DNA from: Burkholderiales bacterium PBB6
GTDB lineage: Bacteria > Pseudomonadota > Gammaproteobacteria > Burkholderiales > Burkholderiaceae_C
Reading direction: 5' to 3'
Assembly: GCA_002255925.1 (NCBI GenBank)
Contig: NKIH01000006.1
Coordinates: 124,001-188,000, forward strand
DNA length: 64,000 nucleotides
The notes beneath the pieces were generated by a model, which was not told the DNA's origin, searched no databases, and saw nothing but the letters and a program-made list of their open reading frames with translations. A program made the translations under genes and the position numbers. Positions within the stretch are counted from its first letter, which is position 1, and each line of letters opens with the position of its first letter. Shown here in pieces: positions 29,079 to 37,822 of the stretch.

Positions 29079-30236
29079 TCAGGGCTGGTACTTCCACGCG
29101 CCCTTGTCGATCTTGACCATCACGCGGGCGCGCTGGTCCAGGCCCAGGTGGTCGCCAGGCGACATGTTGAAGATGCCGTGCGCCCCCGGCAATTCCTTGA
29201 TCTGCTCCAGCGCGTCACGCAGAGCCACGCGGAAAGCCGGCGTGCCGGGTTGCGCCTTCTTCAGCGCCACGGGCACGGCCGCAGCCATCAGCAGGCCGGC
29301 GTCCCAGGCATGGGCACCGAAGGTAGACACCGAGCCCTTGCCGTGCGCTGCTTCATAACGCACCACGTAATCGGTGGCGCTCTTTTTCAGCGGGTGGCTG
29401 GCCGGCAATTGTTCAGCCACCAGCACCGGGCCGGACGGCAGGAAGGTGCCCTCGACGTTCTTGCCACCCACGCGCAGGAAATCGTTGTTGGCCACGCCGT
29501 GGGTTTGATAGACCTTGCCGGCATAGCCCCGCTCCACCAGGCCTGCCTGCGGCAAGGCGGCTGGCGTGCCCGAGCCGGCGATCAGCACCGCATCGGCCTT
29601 GGCGCCCACCAGCTTCAGCACCTGCGCCGTCACCGAGGTGTCGTTGCGGTTGTAGCGCTCGTTCGCCACCACCTGCAGGCCCTTCAGGCCGGCGGCCTTG
29701 CTGAATTCCTGGAACCAGCCTTCGCCGTAGGCATCGGCAAAGCCGATGAAGGCCACCGTCTTGATGCCGCTGTCGGCCATGTGGCTGGCAATCGCCAGCG
29801 ACATCATGATGTCGTTCTGCGGCGTCTTGAAGACCCAGCGCTTCTTGGCATCCACCGGCTCGACGATGCGCGCTGACGCGGCCATCGAGATCATCGGCGT
29901 CTGCGACTCCGCCACCACGTCGATCATGGCCAGCGAGTTCGGCGTAGTCGTCGAGCCCAGCACGATGTCGACCTTGTCTTCGGTGATCAGGCGACGGGTG
30001 TTGCCAACCGCCTTGGTGGTGTCGGACGCATCGTCCAGCACGATGTAGTTCACCTTCTGGCCCGCGATGGTCTGCGGCATCAGCGCGATGGTGTTCTTCT
30101 CGGGGATGCCGAGCGAGGCCGCCGGTCCGGTGGCCGACACGGTCACGCCCACGGTGATGTCGGCATGGGCCAGGCCAGCGGAAAGAACTGCGGCCAGGGC
30201 CAGAGTGCTGCGGATGAATCGGGGCTTGATGATCAC
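29079..30236 (-). CDS. Branched-chain-amino-acid-type ABC substrate-binding protein
   Basis: A 385-residue periplasmic binding protein of the LivK/Peripla_BP_6 type. It starts at GTG 30236, which overlaps the TetR stop (GTGA) and has AAGGAG eight bases upstream. The signal peptide is FIRSTLALAAVLSAGLAHA, cleaved before DITVGV. Features include VGVTVSATGPAASLGIP, IVLGSTTTPNSLAM and FIGFADAYGEGWF. No LivHMGF permease or ATPase genes are adjacent, so it is an orphan here. Its place as last gene of the phenylacetate operon suggests an aromatic acid ligand, which is inference. Confidence 0.9.
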   Translation of the reverse strand: MIIKPRFIRSTLALAAVLSAGLAHADITVGVTVSATGPAASLGIPEKNTIALMPQTIAGQKVNYIVLDDASDTTKAVGNTRRLITEDKVDIVLGSTTTPNSLAMIDVVAESQTPMISMAASARIVEPVDAKKRWVFKTPQNDIMMSLAIASHMADSGIKTVAFIGFADAYGEGWFQEFSKAAGLKGLQVVANERYNRNDTSVTAQVLKLVGAKADAVLIAGSGTPAALPQAGLVERGYAGKVYQTHGVANNDFLRVGGKNVEGTFLPSGPVLVAEQLPASHPLKKSATDYVVRYEAAHGKGSVSTFGAHAWDAGLLMAAAVPVALKKAQPGTPAFRVALRDALEQIKELPGAHGIFNMSPGDHLGLDQRARVMVKIDKGAWKYQP

Positions 30237-30904
30237 GACGTTGTCTCCTTCTTGCGGGGCTGGCGCGTCCGGGGGCGCACCGGTTGGGAATCAGGCGAGG
30301 CGGTTGCCGGCACGGTGACACCGGCCAGACCACCAAAAAACAGATCGGCCACGATGGGGGCCATCTCGGCGTGGGTCAGCGGCTGCCCGGGTCGGAACCA
30401 GGTGAACAGCCAGTTGATCATCCCGAACAGCAGCATCGTCAACGGTGTGTGCAACTCGGCCGCTTGCAGCGCCGGGCGCACCTGGGCCACGGCCAGTGCG
30501 AAATCAGCCACCACGGCGCGTTGCACGGCCAGCACGCGTTCGGCCTGTTCGGGCTCCAGCAGCTTGACCTCCTTGGTCAGCACGCGGTGCTCGTTCTGGG
30601 CGCTGGCGTATTCCTGAACGAAGCGCACGATGAGCTCACGCAGCTGTGCCTCAGGCGCCAGACCCTGGCCCAGCACCTCCGCCACCACGCCCTGCAGGCG
30701 CAGCACATGAGCCTGGCACACGCTCTCCAGCAGCTCGCGCTTGTCGCGCACGTAGTGGTAGAGCGCCGCCTTCGACACCCCGCACGCCGCCGCCACCTCG
30801 TTCATCGAGGTGGCCACATAGCCCTGGGTGGCAAACAAGGCGGCCGCATGCCGCAGGATCAGCTCGCGCTGGTCGTCGTAACCGGAAGATCGAGGTCGTG
30901 CCAT
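30233..30904 (-). CDS. TetR-family regulator (probable phenylacetate repressor)
   Basis: A 223-residue TetR regulator. The helix-turn-helix is in ATSMNEVAAACGVSKAALYHYVRDKRELL (shown here as residues about 30-58), preceded by ILRHAAALFATQGY. The C-terminal half is the helical ligand domain and the last 20 residues are basic. It is the fourth gene of the paaG-paaI-paaK unit. TetR-type PaaR proteins controlling such operons are known in Betaproteobacteria, with phenylacetyl-CoA as the likely effector. The perfect palindrome at 33623-33636 upstream of paaG is the natural operator candidate, so autoregulation is likely. Confidence 0.82.
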   Translation of the reverse strand: MARPRSSGYDDQRELILRHAAALFATQGYVATSMNEVAAACGVSKAALYHYVRDKRELLESVCQAHVLRLQGVVAEVLGQGLAPEAQLRELIVRFVQEYASAQNEHRVLTKEVKLLEPEQAERVLAVQRAVVADFALAVAQVRPALQAAELHTPLTMLLFGMINWLFTWFRPGQPLTHAEMAPIVADLFFGGLAGVTVPATASPDSQPVRPRTRQPRKKETTS

Positions 30905-30934
30905 GGGGGCTGATTGTCGCGAAGGCCGGGCGCT

Positions 30935-32242
30935 TCAGCGCGGGCGCTGGTCAATCACCCGACGGGCCTTGCCCACCAGCGTGCGCTCGATGGAATCCGG
31001 CAAGCCCACCTCCACCCGCGTGCTCACGCCGATCAGGTTCTTGATGCGCTCCTGCAGGCCTGCCGCCAACTGCTTCCGGTCAGCGCTGGCATGCTCCGGC
31101 AGCACTTCGCAGCGCACCTGCACTTCATCCAGATGGCCGTCGCGGCTGACAACCAGCTGGTACTGGCCCGAGAGCCCCGGCGTCTGCAGCACCAGTTCTT
31201 CCACCTGGGTGGGGAACAGGTTCACGCCGCGAATGATCAGCATGTCGTCAGAGCGACCCACGATCTTGCCGATGCGGCGCATGCTGCGCGAGGTGGGCGG
31301 CAACAGACGCGTCAGGTCACGCGTGCGGTAGCGGATGACCGGGAAGGCCTGCTTGGTCAGCGAGGTGAACACGATCTCGCCCTCCGAGCCGTCGGGCAGC
31401 ACCTCGCCGGTCTCGGGGTCGATGATCTCGGGGTAGAAATGGTCTTCCCAGATCACCGGGCCGTCCTTGCTCTCGACGCACTCACTGGCCACGCCCGGAC
31501 CCATCACTTCCGACAGGCCGTAGATGTCGACGGCATCCATGCCGGCGTCCTGCTCGATCTGTGCGCGCATGGCTTCGGTCCACGGCTCGGCACCGAAGAT
31601 GCCGACCTTCAGCGACATGCTGCGCGGGTCGATCTGCTGGCGCCGGAACTCCTCGATGATCACCTGCATGTAGCTGGGCGTGACCATGATGATGTCGGGC
31701 TTGAAGTCCTGTATCAGCTGCACCTGCTTTTCGGTCTGGCCGCCCGACATCGGGATGACGGTGCAACCCAGGCGCTCGGCGCCGTAGTGCGCGCCCAGGC
31801 CACCGGTGAACAGGCCGTAGCCGTAGGCCACATGCACGATGTCACCCGCCCGCCCGCCGGCGGCACGAATGGAGCGGGCCACCAGATTGGCCCAATGGTC
31901 GATGTCTGCGGCCGTGTAGCCCACCACCGTCGGCTTGCCCGTGGTGCCTGACGACGCATGCACCCGCACCACCTGCTCCCGCGGCACGGCGAACAGGCCG
32001 AAGGGGTAGTTGGCGCGCAGGTCGTGCTTGGTGGTGAACGGGAATTTGGAGAGGTCAGACAGCGTCTTCAGGTCTGACGGGTGCACGCCCTTGGCATCAA
32101 AGGCCTGCCGGTAATGCGGCACGTGGTCATAGACGCGCTGCAGCGTGTCTCGCAGGCGTTGCAGCTGCAGGGCCTGCAGTTCATCGCGGCTGGCAGTTTC
32201 AATGGGCTCCAGATCACCGGGCGCAGGCATCTTCACGGGCAT
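30935..32242 (-). CDS. paaK: Phenylacetate-CoA ligase
   Basis: Activates phenylacetate to phenylacetyl-CoA with ATP, the first step of the aerobic hybrid phenylacetate pathway. At 435 residues it is family length. The adenylation loop is VHASSGTTGKPTVVGYT. Further motifs are IFGAEPWTEAMR, DIYGLSEVMGPGVASEC, the hinge RSDDMLIIRGVNLFP and the C-terminal Lys of LVGKARRV. The start lies three bases after the paaI stop. The ring-epoxidase (paaABCDE) and ring-opening (paaZ) genes are not in the window. Confidence 0.96.
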   Translation of the reverse strand: MPVKMPAPGDLEPIETASRDELQALQLQRLRDTLQRVYDHVPHYRQAFDAKGVHPSDLKTLSDLSKFPFTTKHDLRANYPFGLFAVPREQVVRVHASSGTTGKPTVVGYTAADIDHWANLVARSIRAAGGRAGDIVHVAYGYGLFTGGLGAHYGAERLGCTVIPMSGGQTEKQVQLIQDFKPDIIMVTPSYMQVIIEEFRRQQIDPRSMSLKVGIFGAEPWTEAMRAQIEQDAGMDAVDIYGLSEVMGPGVASECVESKDGPVIWEDHFYPEIIDPETGEVLPDGSEGEIVFTSLTKQAFPVIRYRTRDLTRLLPPTSRSMRRIGKIVGRSDDMLIIRGVNLFPTQVEELVLQTPGLSGQYQLVVSRDGHLDEVQVRCEVLPEHASADRKQLAAGLQERIKNLIGVSTRVEVGLPDSIERTLVGKARRVIDQRPR

Positions 32243-32245
32243 GGG

Positions 32246-32710
32246 TCAGGGCCTCACAGGCTCGGGCAGCACAGGCTTGCCCTTCAGGGTGTAGGAGCGG
32301 CCGCGGAAGGCGGCTATGCGTTCATTGCGCTGGTTGCGCACGTCGATGTCGTACACACCGGTGCGGCCAGCCTTGTTGAGCTCACTCGCGGCGGCCGTCA
32401 GCACATCGCCTTCGCGGGCCGGGGCCACGAGGTCGATGCTGAAACCGGAGGCCACCGTCACTTCGTTGTAGCTGTTGCAGGCGAAAGCAAAAGCCGAATC
32501 CGCCAGCGTGGCGATGAAGCCGCCGTGGCAGGTGGCGTGGCCGTTGAGCATGTCGGCACGCACCGTCATGCACAGCGTGGCGCTGCCGGGCCCGATGTGG
32601 GTGATCTGCATGCCCAGCGTGCGGGTGGCGGTGTCGGCGGCCCACATGTGGTCGCGCACGGCTTCGGCCAGGGCCTGGGGGCCTGCGGTGGGTTGCTGCG
32701 CGTCGGTCAT
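32246..32710 (-). CDS. paaI: Hydroxyphenylacetyl-CoA thioesterase
   Basis: Hotdog-fold thioesterase of 154 residues that rescues CoA from dead-end phenylacetate-pathway thioesters. The PaaI motif HATCHGGFIATLADSAFAFA holds the catalytic acidic residue (Asp) and the HGG turn, and GFSIDLVAPAREGD follows. ATG 32710 is chosen because the longer open frame would overlap paaG. It lies 10 bases after paaG and 3 before paaK in the same operon. Confidence 0.94.
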   Translation of the reverse strand: MTDAQQPTAGPQALAEAVRDHMWAADTATRTLGMQITHIGPGSATLCMTVRADMLNGHATCHGGFIATLADSAFAFACNSYNEVTVASGFSIDLVAPAREGDVLTAAASELNKAGRTGVYDIDVRNQRNERIAAFRGRSYTLKGKPVLPEPVRP

Positions 32711-32720
32711 GCGTGGCGCC

Positions 32721-33515
32721 TCAGCGGTCGGTGAAGCTCGGGCTGCGCTTCTGCTGGAAGGCGGCCACGCCCTCGGCGAAGTCCGCCGCGTGGCCCAGTT
32801 CCCGCTGCATCCGGGCCTCCAGCGAGAGTGCATCTTCCATGCTCATCTGCGATGCAGCGTCCAGCGCACGGCGCGTGGCGGCCAGCGCCTTCACCGGCAT
32901 CGCAGCCAGCCGCTGCGCCAGGGCGCGGGCTTCGGTCTGCAGCTCAGCGTCATCCACCACCTGCCAGATCAAACCCAGCCGATGGGCCTGCTCGGCCGGC
33001 AGCTTGTCGCCCGTCAGGGCCAGGCCCAGCGCTGTGGCACGACCCACCAGGCGCGGCAGCAGCCAGGTGCCGCCGCAGTCAGGAATCAAGCCAATCTTCG
33101 AGAAAGCCTGAATGAAGCTGGCCGATCGCGCAGCCACGACCAGGTCACAGCCCAGCGCGAAGTTGGCGCCGGCCCCCGCCGCCACGCCATTGACCGCGGC
33201 GATCACGGGCACAGGCATCGCGCGAATCTTCAAGGCCAGTGGTCGGTAGTTGGCGTCGATCACCGCGCCGATGTCGACACGGCCGTCAGTGCCCGGCAGC
33301 ATGCCGCTGTCGTTCAGGTCTTGCCCGGCGCAGAAGCCCCGGCCAGCGCCGGTGATGATCACGGCACGGCATTGCGTGTCGGCGGCGGCTTCGTCCAGCG
33401 CGGCACGCAACTCGGCGTGCATCTGCGAGGTGAAACTGTTCAGGGCGGCGGGCCGGTTCAGGGTGATGGTGCGCACGGCGCCATCGTTGTGAACCAGTAC
33501 CAGGGGCTCGGACAT
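32721..33515 (-). CDS. paaG: Epoxyphenylacetyl-CoA isomerase / enoyl-CoA hydratase family
   Basis: Crotonase-fold protein of 264 residues. In the phenylacetate pathway PaaG converts the ring epoxide to the oxepin-CoA. The oxyanion-hole segments are RAVIITGAGRGFCAGQDLND and AVNGVAAGAGANFALGCDLV. FCAGQDLND and SASFIQAFSKIGLIPDCGGT are characteristic of PaaG-type proteins. The start at 33515 is preceded by GGAG within the intergenic region. It leads the operon paaG-paaI-paaK-tetR-binding protein, about 110 bases downstream of the perfect palindrome. Confidence 0.93.
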   Translation of the reverse strand: MSEPLVLVHNDGAVRTITLNRPAALNSFTSQMHAELRAALDEAAADTQCRAVIITGAGRGFCAGQDLNDSGMLPGTDGRVDIGAVIDANYRPLALKIRAMPVPVIAAVNGVAAGAGANFALGCDLVVAARSASFIQAFSKIGLIPDCGGTWLLPRLVGRATALGLALTGDKLPAEQAHRLGLIWQVVDDAELQTEARALAQRLAAMPVKALAATRRALDAASQMSMEDALSLEARMQRELGHAADFAEGVAAFQQKRSPSFTDR

Positions 33516-33622
33516 GGGAACTCCTCGGGGGATTGGGCCGGCTCGGCGCCCTGTGCGGCAGGCCTGAACGCACAGGCCACCACCGGGCAACAACCGCTGA
33601 ATGTTCTCAGTCGAGTTATTTA

Positions 33623-33636
33623 ACCGACCGGTCGGT
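33623..33636. promoter_or_regulatory. 14-bp perfect palindrome, probable PaaR operator
   Basis: ACCGACCGGTCGGT reads identically on both strands. It lies 108 bases before the paaG start in an AT-richer promoter region (TTATTTA just upstream). CCGACCGGTCGG-type palindromes are typical of TetR-family operators in Betaproteobacteria, and the operon encodes a TetR regulator. The link is inference. Confidence 0.75.
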
Positions 33637-33735
33637 CAATCATAGAAGTCACCACACCCCGGCGCAAGGCCAACCAGGGCTGCGGCCCTCCAGACTTTCC
33701 CTCGGTGCTGGCTTGGTCCAAGGCGGCCCGGCGCC

Positions 33736-35625
33736 TCAGTCCCCCACCACGGTGCCTTCGCGCCGCGGATCAGCCCCACCCAGCCAACCACCTTGCCGCG
33801 TATCGGCCTGCAGGGCCTGGATGCCGCTGGTCAGCTCATCGAGCACCACCACATGGCCACGGGCCTTCAGCGCCGCGATGACCTCCGGCGAAAACCGCCC
33901 TTGCTCCAGCACCGACACCGGCCCGTTGAAGCTGCCGACGTTGGGCAGATCGATGGCGGATTGAGGGTCCATCCCGCCGCTGGTCATGGCCAGCAGCGTC
34001 TTGGCAGTGAAGTGGATGATGGCCGCGCCACCCGGGGAGCCCAGGCTCATGCGCAGTGCGCCGCTGGCACGGTCGAACACCAGGGTCGGACTCATGCTCG
34101 ACCGGGGGCGTTTGCCGGGCTCCAGGCGGTTGGCCACCGGGCGGCCCTGCGCGTCAGCGGGCTCGAAGTTGAAGTCGGTCAGCTGGTTGTTCAGCAGGAA
34201 GCCGCCCGGCAGGCCGGTGCCGCCGTCGCTCATCAAGCGCGCGCCAAAGCCGGCCTCCACGGTGGTGGTCATGGCCAGCGCACGGCCCTGCGCATCGACG
34301 ATGCTGATGTGGCTGGTGCCGTGCTCGGGCTGCTCGCTGCCCTGCCCCCAGGCCAGCGGCGCACCGCCCGGCTGCCCGGCCTTGGCCGTGCCCATGCTGC
34401 GCGGGCCGATCAAGCGGGCGCGCTGTTGCAGGTAACCGGAATCAAGCAGGCCGAGCCAGCCCCCGGCGGGTGGTGCCACGAAGTCCGGGTCGCCCACATG
34501 CATCGCCCGGTCGGCAAAGGCCAGTCGAGATGCCTCCAGGTAGTGGTGCAAGGCCAGCTCGTCATCGGGCGGCGTGGCAGCACCGCGGGGCCAATCAGTG
34601 CCTTGCAGGGCACCGAGCAAGCCGCCCAGCTGCATCACGGCCAGGTGGCCGGATGAGGGCGGCGGCATGCCGCACACGCGCCACTGCGCCACCTCGTTGC
34701 ACAGGGCCTGGCGGCGCTTGGGCTGGTATGCCGCCAAGTCGGCTTCACTCAGCACGCCAGGCTGGCGAGGGTCAGTACGAACACGCAGCACCACATCGCG
34801 GGCGACCGGGCCGGTGTAGAACGCCACCGCCCCTTCTTGGGCCACACGGCGCAACACCGCGGCATAGGCGGGGTTGCGCAAACGCTCACCCACGGCCAGG
34901 GGGCGCCAGGTGCCGCTGCCAGTGGGCACGAAGAACAAATCACGGACCTGCTTGTCAGCCTGAAGCCCGGGCACATCAAGCAGCAAGGCATGCAGCCGCG
35001 GGCTCACGGCAAAGCCCTGCTCGGCCAACTCGATGGCCGGCACGAACAGCCGAGCCCAGGGCAACACGCCGTGCTCACGGTGCGCCGCCTGCAGCATGGC
35101 CAGCACCCCCGGCACGCCCACCGACAAGCCCCCCGGCACGGCTTGGGCCAGGTTCATCGTCCGGCCGTTGGGCTGCAGAAACTGGCGCGGGCTGGCCGCG
35201 GCGGGCGCGGTTTCGCGGCCGTCCCAGGCCACCACGTCGCTGCCAGCCCAATGCAGCAGAAAGGCGCCGCCGCCAATGCCGCTGGATTGCGGCTCCACCA
35301 GCCCCAGCACCGCCTGCACGGCCACCGCAGCGTCCAGCGCCGAGCCGCCTTCGCGCAGGATGCGCGCGCCGGCCGCAGCCGCCAGCGGGTTGGCCGCGGC
35401 CACGGCGAATCGGGTGTGGCGGCTGAGCCTGCGAGCCTGAAAGCCGGAGGCGGCTTCGGGCGCTACCGCTGGGGAGACATCAGGTAGAGGCTCGGTTGCA
35501 ACTGGTGCGGCGGGTTGCAAGGCGCAACCGCCCAGCGCAGCCGACACAACCAGCAATGCCGCCAAACACGGCGAGAAAAGCCGCGGGAACAAGTGCGTTA
35601 ACAAATGCGTGAACCACGGCAGCAT
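33736..35625 (-). CDS. ggt: Gamma-glutamyltransferase (predicted lipoprotein)
   Basis: Cleaves glutathione and other gamma-glutamyl compounds at the cell envelope. From ATG 35625 it is 629 residues. The N-terminal signal ends in a lipobox (SAALGGCALQ), predicting a lipid-anchored precursor, which is unusual because E. coli Ggt is soluble in the periplasm. The N-terminal domain begins AVAAANPLAAAAGARILREG with SGIGGGAFLLHW. The autocleavage Thr is at about residue 437 in EHGTSHISIVD. RPRSSMSPTLVF and SPGGAAIIHF match the small-subunit motifs. It stands alone between the paa and sco operons. Confidence 0.93.
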   Translation of the reverse strand: MLPWFTHLLTHLFPRLFSPCLAALLVVSAALGGCALQPAAPVATEPLPDVSPAVAPEAASGFQARRLSRHTRFAVAAANPLAAAAGARILREGGSALDAAVAVQAVLGLVEPQSSGIGGGAFLLHWAGSDVVAWDGRETAPAAASPRQFLQPNGRTMNLAQAVPGGLSVGVPGVLAMLQAAHREHGVLPWARLFVPAIELAEQGFAVSPRLHALLLDVPGLQADKQVRDLFFVPTGSGTWRPLAVGERLRNPAYAAVLRRVAQEGAVAFYTGPVARDVVLRVRTDPRQPGVLSEADLAAYQPKRRQALCNEVAQWRVCGMPPPSSGHLAVMQLGGLLGALQGTDWPRGAATPPDDELALHHYLEASRLAFADRAMHVGDPDFVAPPAGGWLGLLDSGYLQQRARLIGPRSMGTAKAGQPGGAPLAWGQGSEQPEHGTSHISIVDAQGRALAMTTTVEAGFGARLMSDGGTGLPGGFLLNNQLTDFNFEPADAQGRPVANRLEPGKRPRSSMSPTLVFDRASGALRMSLGSPGGAAIIHFTAKTLLAMTSGGMDPQSAIDLPNVGSFNGPVSVLEQGRFSPEVIAALKARGHVVVLDELTSGIQALQADTRQGGWLGGADPRREGTVVGD

Positions 35626-35780
35626 GGCCAGCCTGCCCGCATCACATCCGGGCCGCTGGGGGCCACTCTTCGAGCGGATGGTGGCTGCATGCAAAGGCTT
35701 GCGCATGCGCCAGATGCTAAACCGGGTCGAAGGGGCAGATGCCCGCTTCGACCCGGATGGGCTCATCAAGGTGCGCGTGC

Positions 35781-36419
35781 TCAGAGCAGCGGCACACCCG
35801 TCTTCTGCTGCACTTCCTCGCGGCTGACGCCCGGCGCCAGCTCGGCCAGCTTCAGGCCGTCGGAGGTCACATCCAGCACGCACAGGTCGGTGATGATGCG
35901 GTCGACCACGCCCAGGCCGGTCAGTGGCAAGGTGCATTCCGGCAGGATCTTCAGGTCGGTGCTGCCGTCCTTCTTGGTGGCCACGTGCTCCATCAACACC
36001 ACCACCTGCTTCACACCGGCGACCAGGTCCATCGCGCCGCCCATGCCCTTGACCATCTTGCCGGGGATCATCCAGTTGGCCAGATCGCCCTTGGCGCTGA
36101 CCTGCATCGCGCCCAGGATGGCGATGTTGATCTTGCCGGCGCGGATCATGCCGAAGCTGTCAGCGCTGCTGAAGATCGACGAGCCCGGCAGCGTTGTCAC
36201 CGTCTGCTTGCCGGCATTGATCATGTCGGGGTCGACTTCGTCTTCGGTCGGGAACGGGCCGATGCCGAGCAGGCCGTTTTCACTTTGCAGCCAGACCTCC
36301 ATGCCCTCGGGCACGTGGTTGGCCACCAGGGTCGGCAAGCCGATGCCCAGGTTCACATAAAAGCCGTCCTGCAGTTCCTTTGCGGCGCGGGCGGCCATTT
36401 CATCGCGGGTCCATGCCAT
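35781..36419 (-). CDS. scoB: 3-oxoacid CoA-transferase subunit B
   Basis: Beta subunit (212 residues) of succinyl-CoA:3-ketoacid or acetate/acetoacetate-type CoA transferase. The catalytic Glu is in [32 protein letters not shown] and [22 protein letters not shown] follow subunit B of Sco proteins. ATG 36419 ([11 protein letters not shown]) is preferred over an in-frame start 42 bases upstream that overlaps scoA. It is 13 bases downstream of scoA, so the two are co-translated. Role: activation of acetoacetate or other oxoacids for use through acetyl-CoA. Confidence 0.94.
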   Translation of the reverse strand: MAWTRDEMAARAAKELQDGFYVNLGIGLPTLVANHVPEGMEVWLQSENGLLGIGPFPTEDEVDPDMINAGKQTVTTLPGSSIFSSADSFGMIRAGKINIAILGAMQVSAKGDLANWMIPGKMVKGMGGAMDLVAGVKQVVVLMEHVATKKDGSTDLKILPECTLPLTGLGVVDRIITDLCVLDVTSDGLKLAELAPGVSREEVQQKTGVPLL

Positions 36420-36432
36420 GGCGTGTTCTCCT

Positions 36433-37131
36433 TCAGGCCTTGCGAACGGTACGTTGCTCAATGCGCTTTTCCGGCGTCGTGTTCAACACGATGCGGTGCA
36501 CAAAGATGCCCGGGAGGTGGACTTCGTCCGGATCGATCGCCCCGGTCTCGACGATCTCCTCGACTTCCACCACGGTGAGCTTGCCAGCCATCGCCACATT
36601 CGGATTGAAGTTTCGGGCGGTGCGGTGGAACTGCAGGTTGCCGCTCTTGTCAGCACGCAGCGCCTTGACCAGCGACACCTCAGGCAGCAGCGCGCGCTCC
36701 ATCACGTAGGTCACGCCGTCAAATTCACGGGTTTCCTTGCCTTCGGCCACGATGGTGCCGACACCGGTCTTGGTGAAGAACGCCGGGATGCCCGCACCAC
36801 CGGCGCGCAGCTTTTCGGCCAGCGTGCCCTGGGGCGTGAATTCGAGTTGCAGCTCGCCCGCCAGGTACTGGCGCTCGAACTCCTTGTTTTCGCCCACGTA
36901 GCTGGCGATCATCTTGCTGATCTGGCGCGTGGCCAGCAGCTTGCCGAGGCCGAAGCCGTCAACACCGGCGTTGTTGGAAATGACCGTCAGGTCCTTCTTG
37001 CCGCTGTCGCGCAGCGCATCGATCAGCGCTTCCGGGATGCCGCAGAGGCCAAAACCGCCCACGGCCAGCAACTGGCCGTCGTGCACGATGCCGTCCAGCG
37101 CCGCTGCGGCGCTCGGGAAAACCTTGTTCAT
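36433..37131 (-). CDS. scoA: 3-oxoacid CoA-transferase subunit A
   Basis: Alpha subunit (232 residues) partnering the gene just downstream. [17 protein letters not shown] is the glycine-rich CoA-binding signature, and [16 protein letters not shown] and [19 protein letters not shown] are typical of ScoA. ATG 37131 ([12 protein letters not shown]) is chosen because the 12 residues before it are unlike the family and fall in the regulatory region. The promoter lies in the 100-base divergent gap shared with the PAS-LuxR regulator, which probably controls it. Confidence 0.94.
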   Translation of the reverse strand: MNKVFPSAAAALDGIVHDGQLLAVGGFGLCGIPEALIDALRDSGKKDLTVISNNAGVDGFGLGKLLATRQISKMIASYVGENKEFERQYLAGELQLEFTPQGTLAEKLRAGGAGIPAFFTKTGVGTIVAEGKETREFDGVTYVMERALLPEVSLVKALRADKSGNLQFHRTARNFNPNVAMAGKLTVVEVEEIVETGAIDPDEVHLPGIFVHRIVLNTTPEKRIEQRTVRKA

Positions 37132-37171
37132 TCGGGGTGACCTCCGTCTTGGTTCGGATGGCACCAAGCGT

Positions 37172-37202
37172 ACTACCTAATGCATTACGTAGTCGTTACG
37201 TA
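37172..37202. promoter_or_regulatory. Large palindrome with repeated TTACGTA, probable regulator binding region
   Basis: Halves ACTACCTAATG and CATTACGTAGT (37172-37193) form a 22-bp palindrome with one mismatched pair. The motif TTACGTA at 37185-37191 recurs at 37196-37202, exactly 11 bases (one helical turn) later. The site sits mid-way between divergent scoA and the PAS-LuxR gene, so it is the obvious operator. Confidence 0.72.
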
Positions 37203-37231
37203 AAATTGACTAAGGCCACACCCCGCACTGC

Positions 37232-37777
37232 ATGATCGACCTCGACTACCGAACCGCCTTCGACCGGGCCCCCATCGGGCTGGTGCTGTCACGCAACCGC
37301 TTGGTGGTGGATTGCAACCAGCAGGTGCTGGCCATGTTCAACGCCCAGGCAGATCAGCTCATCGGCCAGACCTTCGAGGTGATGTACCCCAGCGCCGCCG
37401 AGTACGAACGTACCGGCGAGCGCATCATCGCCAGCCTCGGCACCGACGGCCGCTACGCCGACGACCGGGTGATGAAGCGCATGAACGGCGAGCTGTTCTG
37501 GTGCCATGTGTCGGGCCGTGCGCTGGACCCGGCCGACCCCCACGCCGCCGGCATCTGGAGCTTTGAAGACCTGTCGGCCAAGCGCGTGCTGCGGGTGGAT
37601 TTCACCGGCCGCGAGCGCGAAATCGCCGCGCTGCTGATCGAAGGCGCCACCAGCAAGCAGATCGGCCGCAAACTCGACATCAGCCCGCGCACCGTCGACG
37701 TGTATCGTGCACGCCTGATGCGCAAGATGGGCGCCAGCACCACGCCGGAGCTGGTACACCGCCTGCTTGCCGGATGA
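37232..37777 (+). CDS. PAS-LuxR transcriptional regulator
   Basis: A 181-residue regulator. An N-terminal PAS domain (residues 1-115, FDRAPIGLVLSRNRLVVDCN) is followed by a LuxR-type helix-turn-helix (FTGREREIAALLIEGATSKQ, then SPRTVDVYRARLMRKMG). No receiver domain or phospho-acceptor is present, so it should sense a ligand or redox state through PAS rather than a kinase. It is divergent from scoAB, and by position it probably regulates ketone or oxoacid use. The binding site is likely the palindrome in the shared promoter region. Confidence 0.88.
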   Translation: MIDLDYRTAFDRAPIGLVLSRNRLVVDCNQQVLAMFNAQADQLIGQTFEVMYPSAAEYERTGERIIASLGTDGRYADDRVMKRMNGELFWCHVSGRALDPADPHAAGIWSFEDLSAKRVLRVDFTGREREIAALLIEGATSKQIGRKLDISPRTVDVYRARLMRKMGASTTPELVHRLLAG

Positions 37778-37784
37778 ACCCACT

Positions 37785-37815
37785 GCACACCGCACACCGC
37801 ACACCGCACACCGCA
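37785..37815 (+). repeat. 7-bp tandem repeat (GCACACC, 4.4 copies) before a GTG-start gene
   Basis: Four complete GCACACC units plus a partial copy fill most of the 45-base gap between the PAS-LuxR stop and the DUF3667 start, leaving 7 bases before the GTG. The array replaces a recognisable ribosome site. Copy-number slippage could alter expression. Confidence 0.85.
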
Positions 37816-37822
37816 ACAGACC

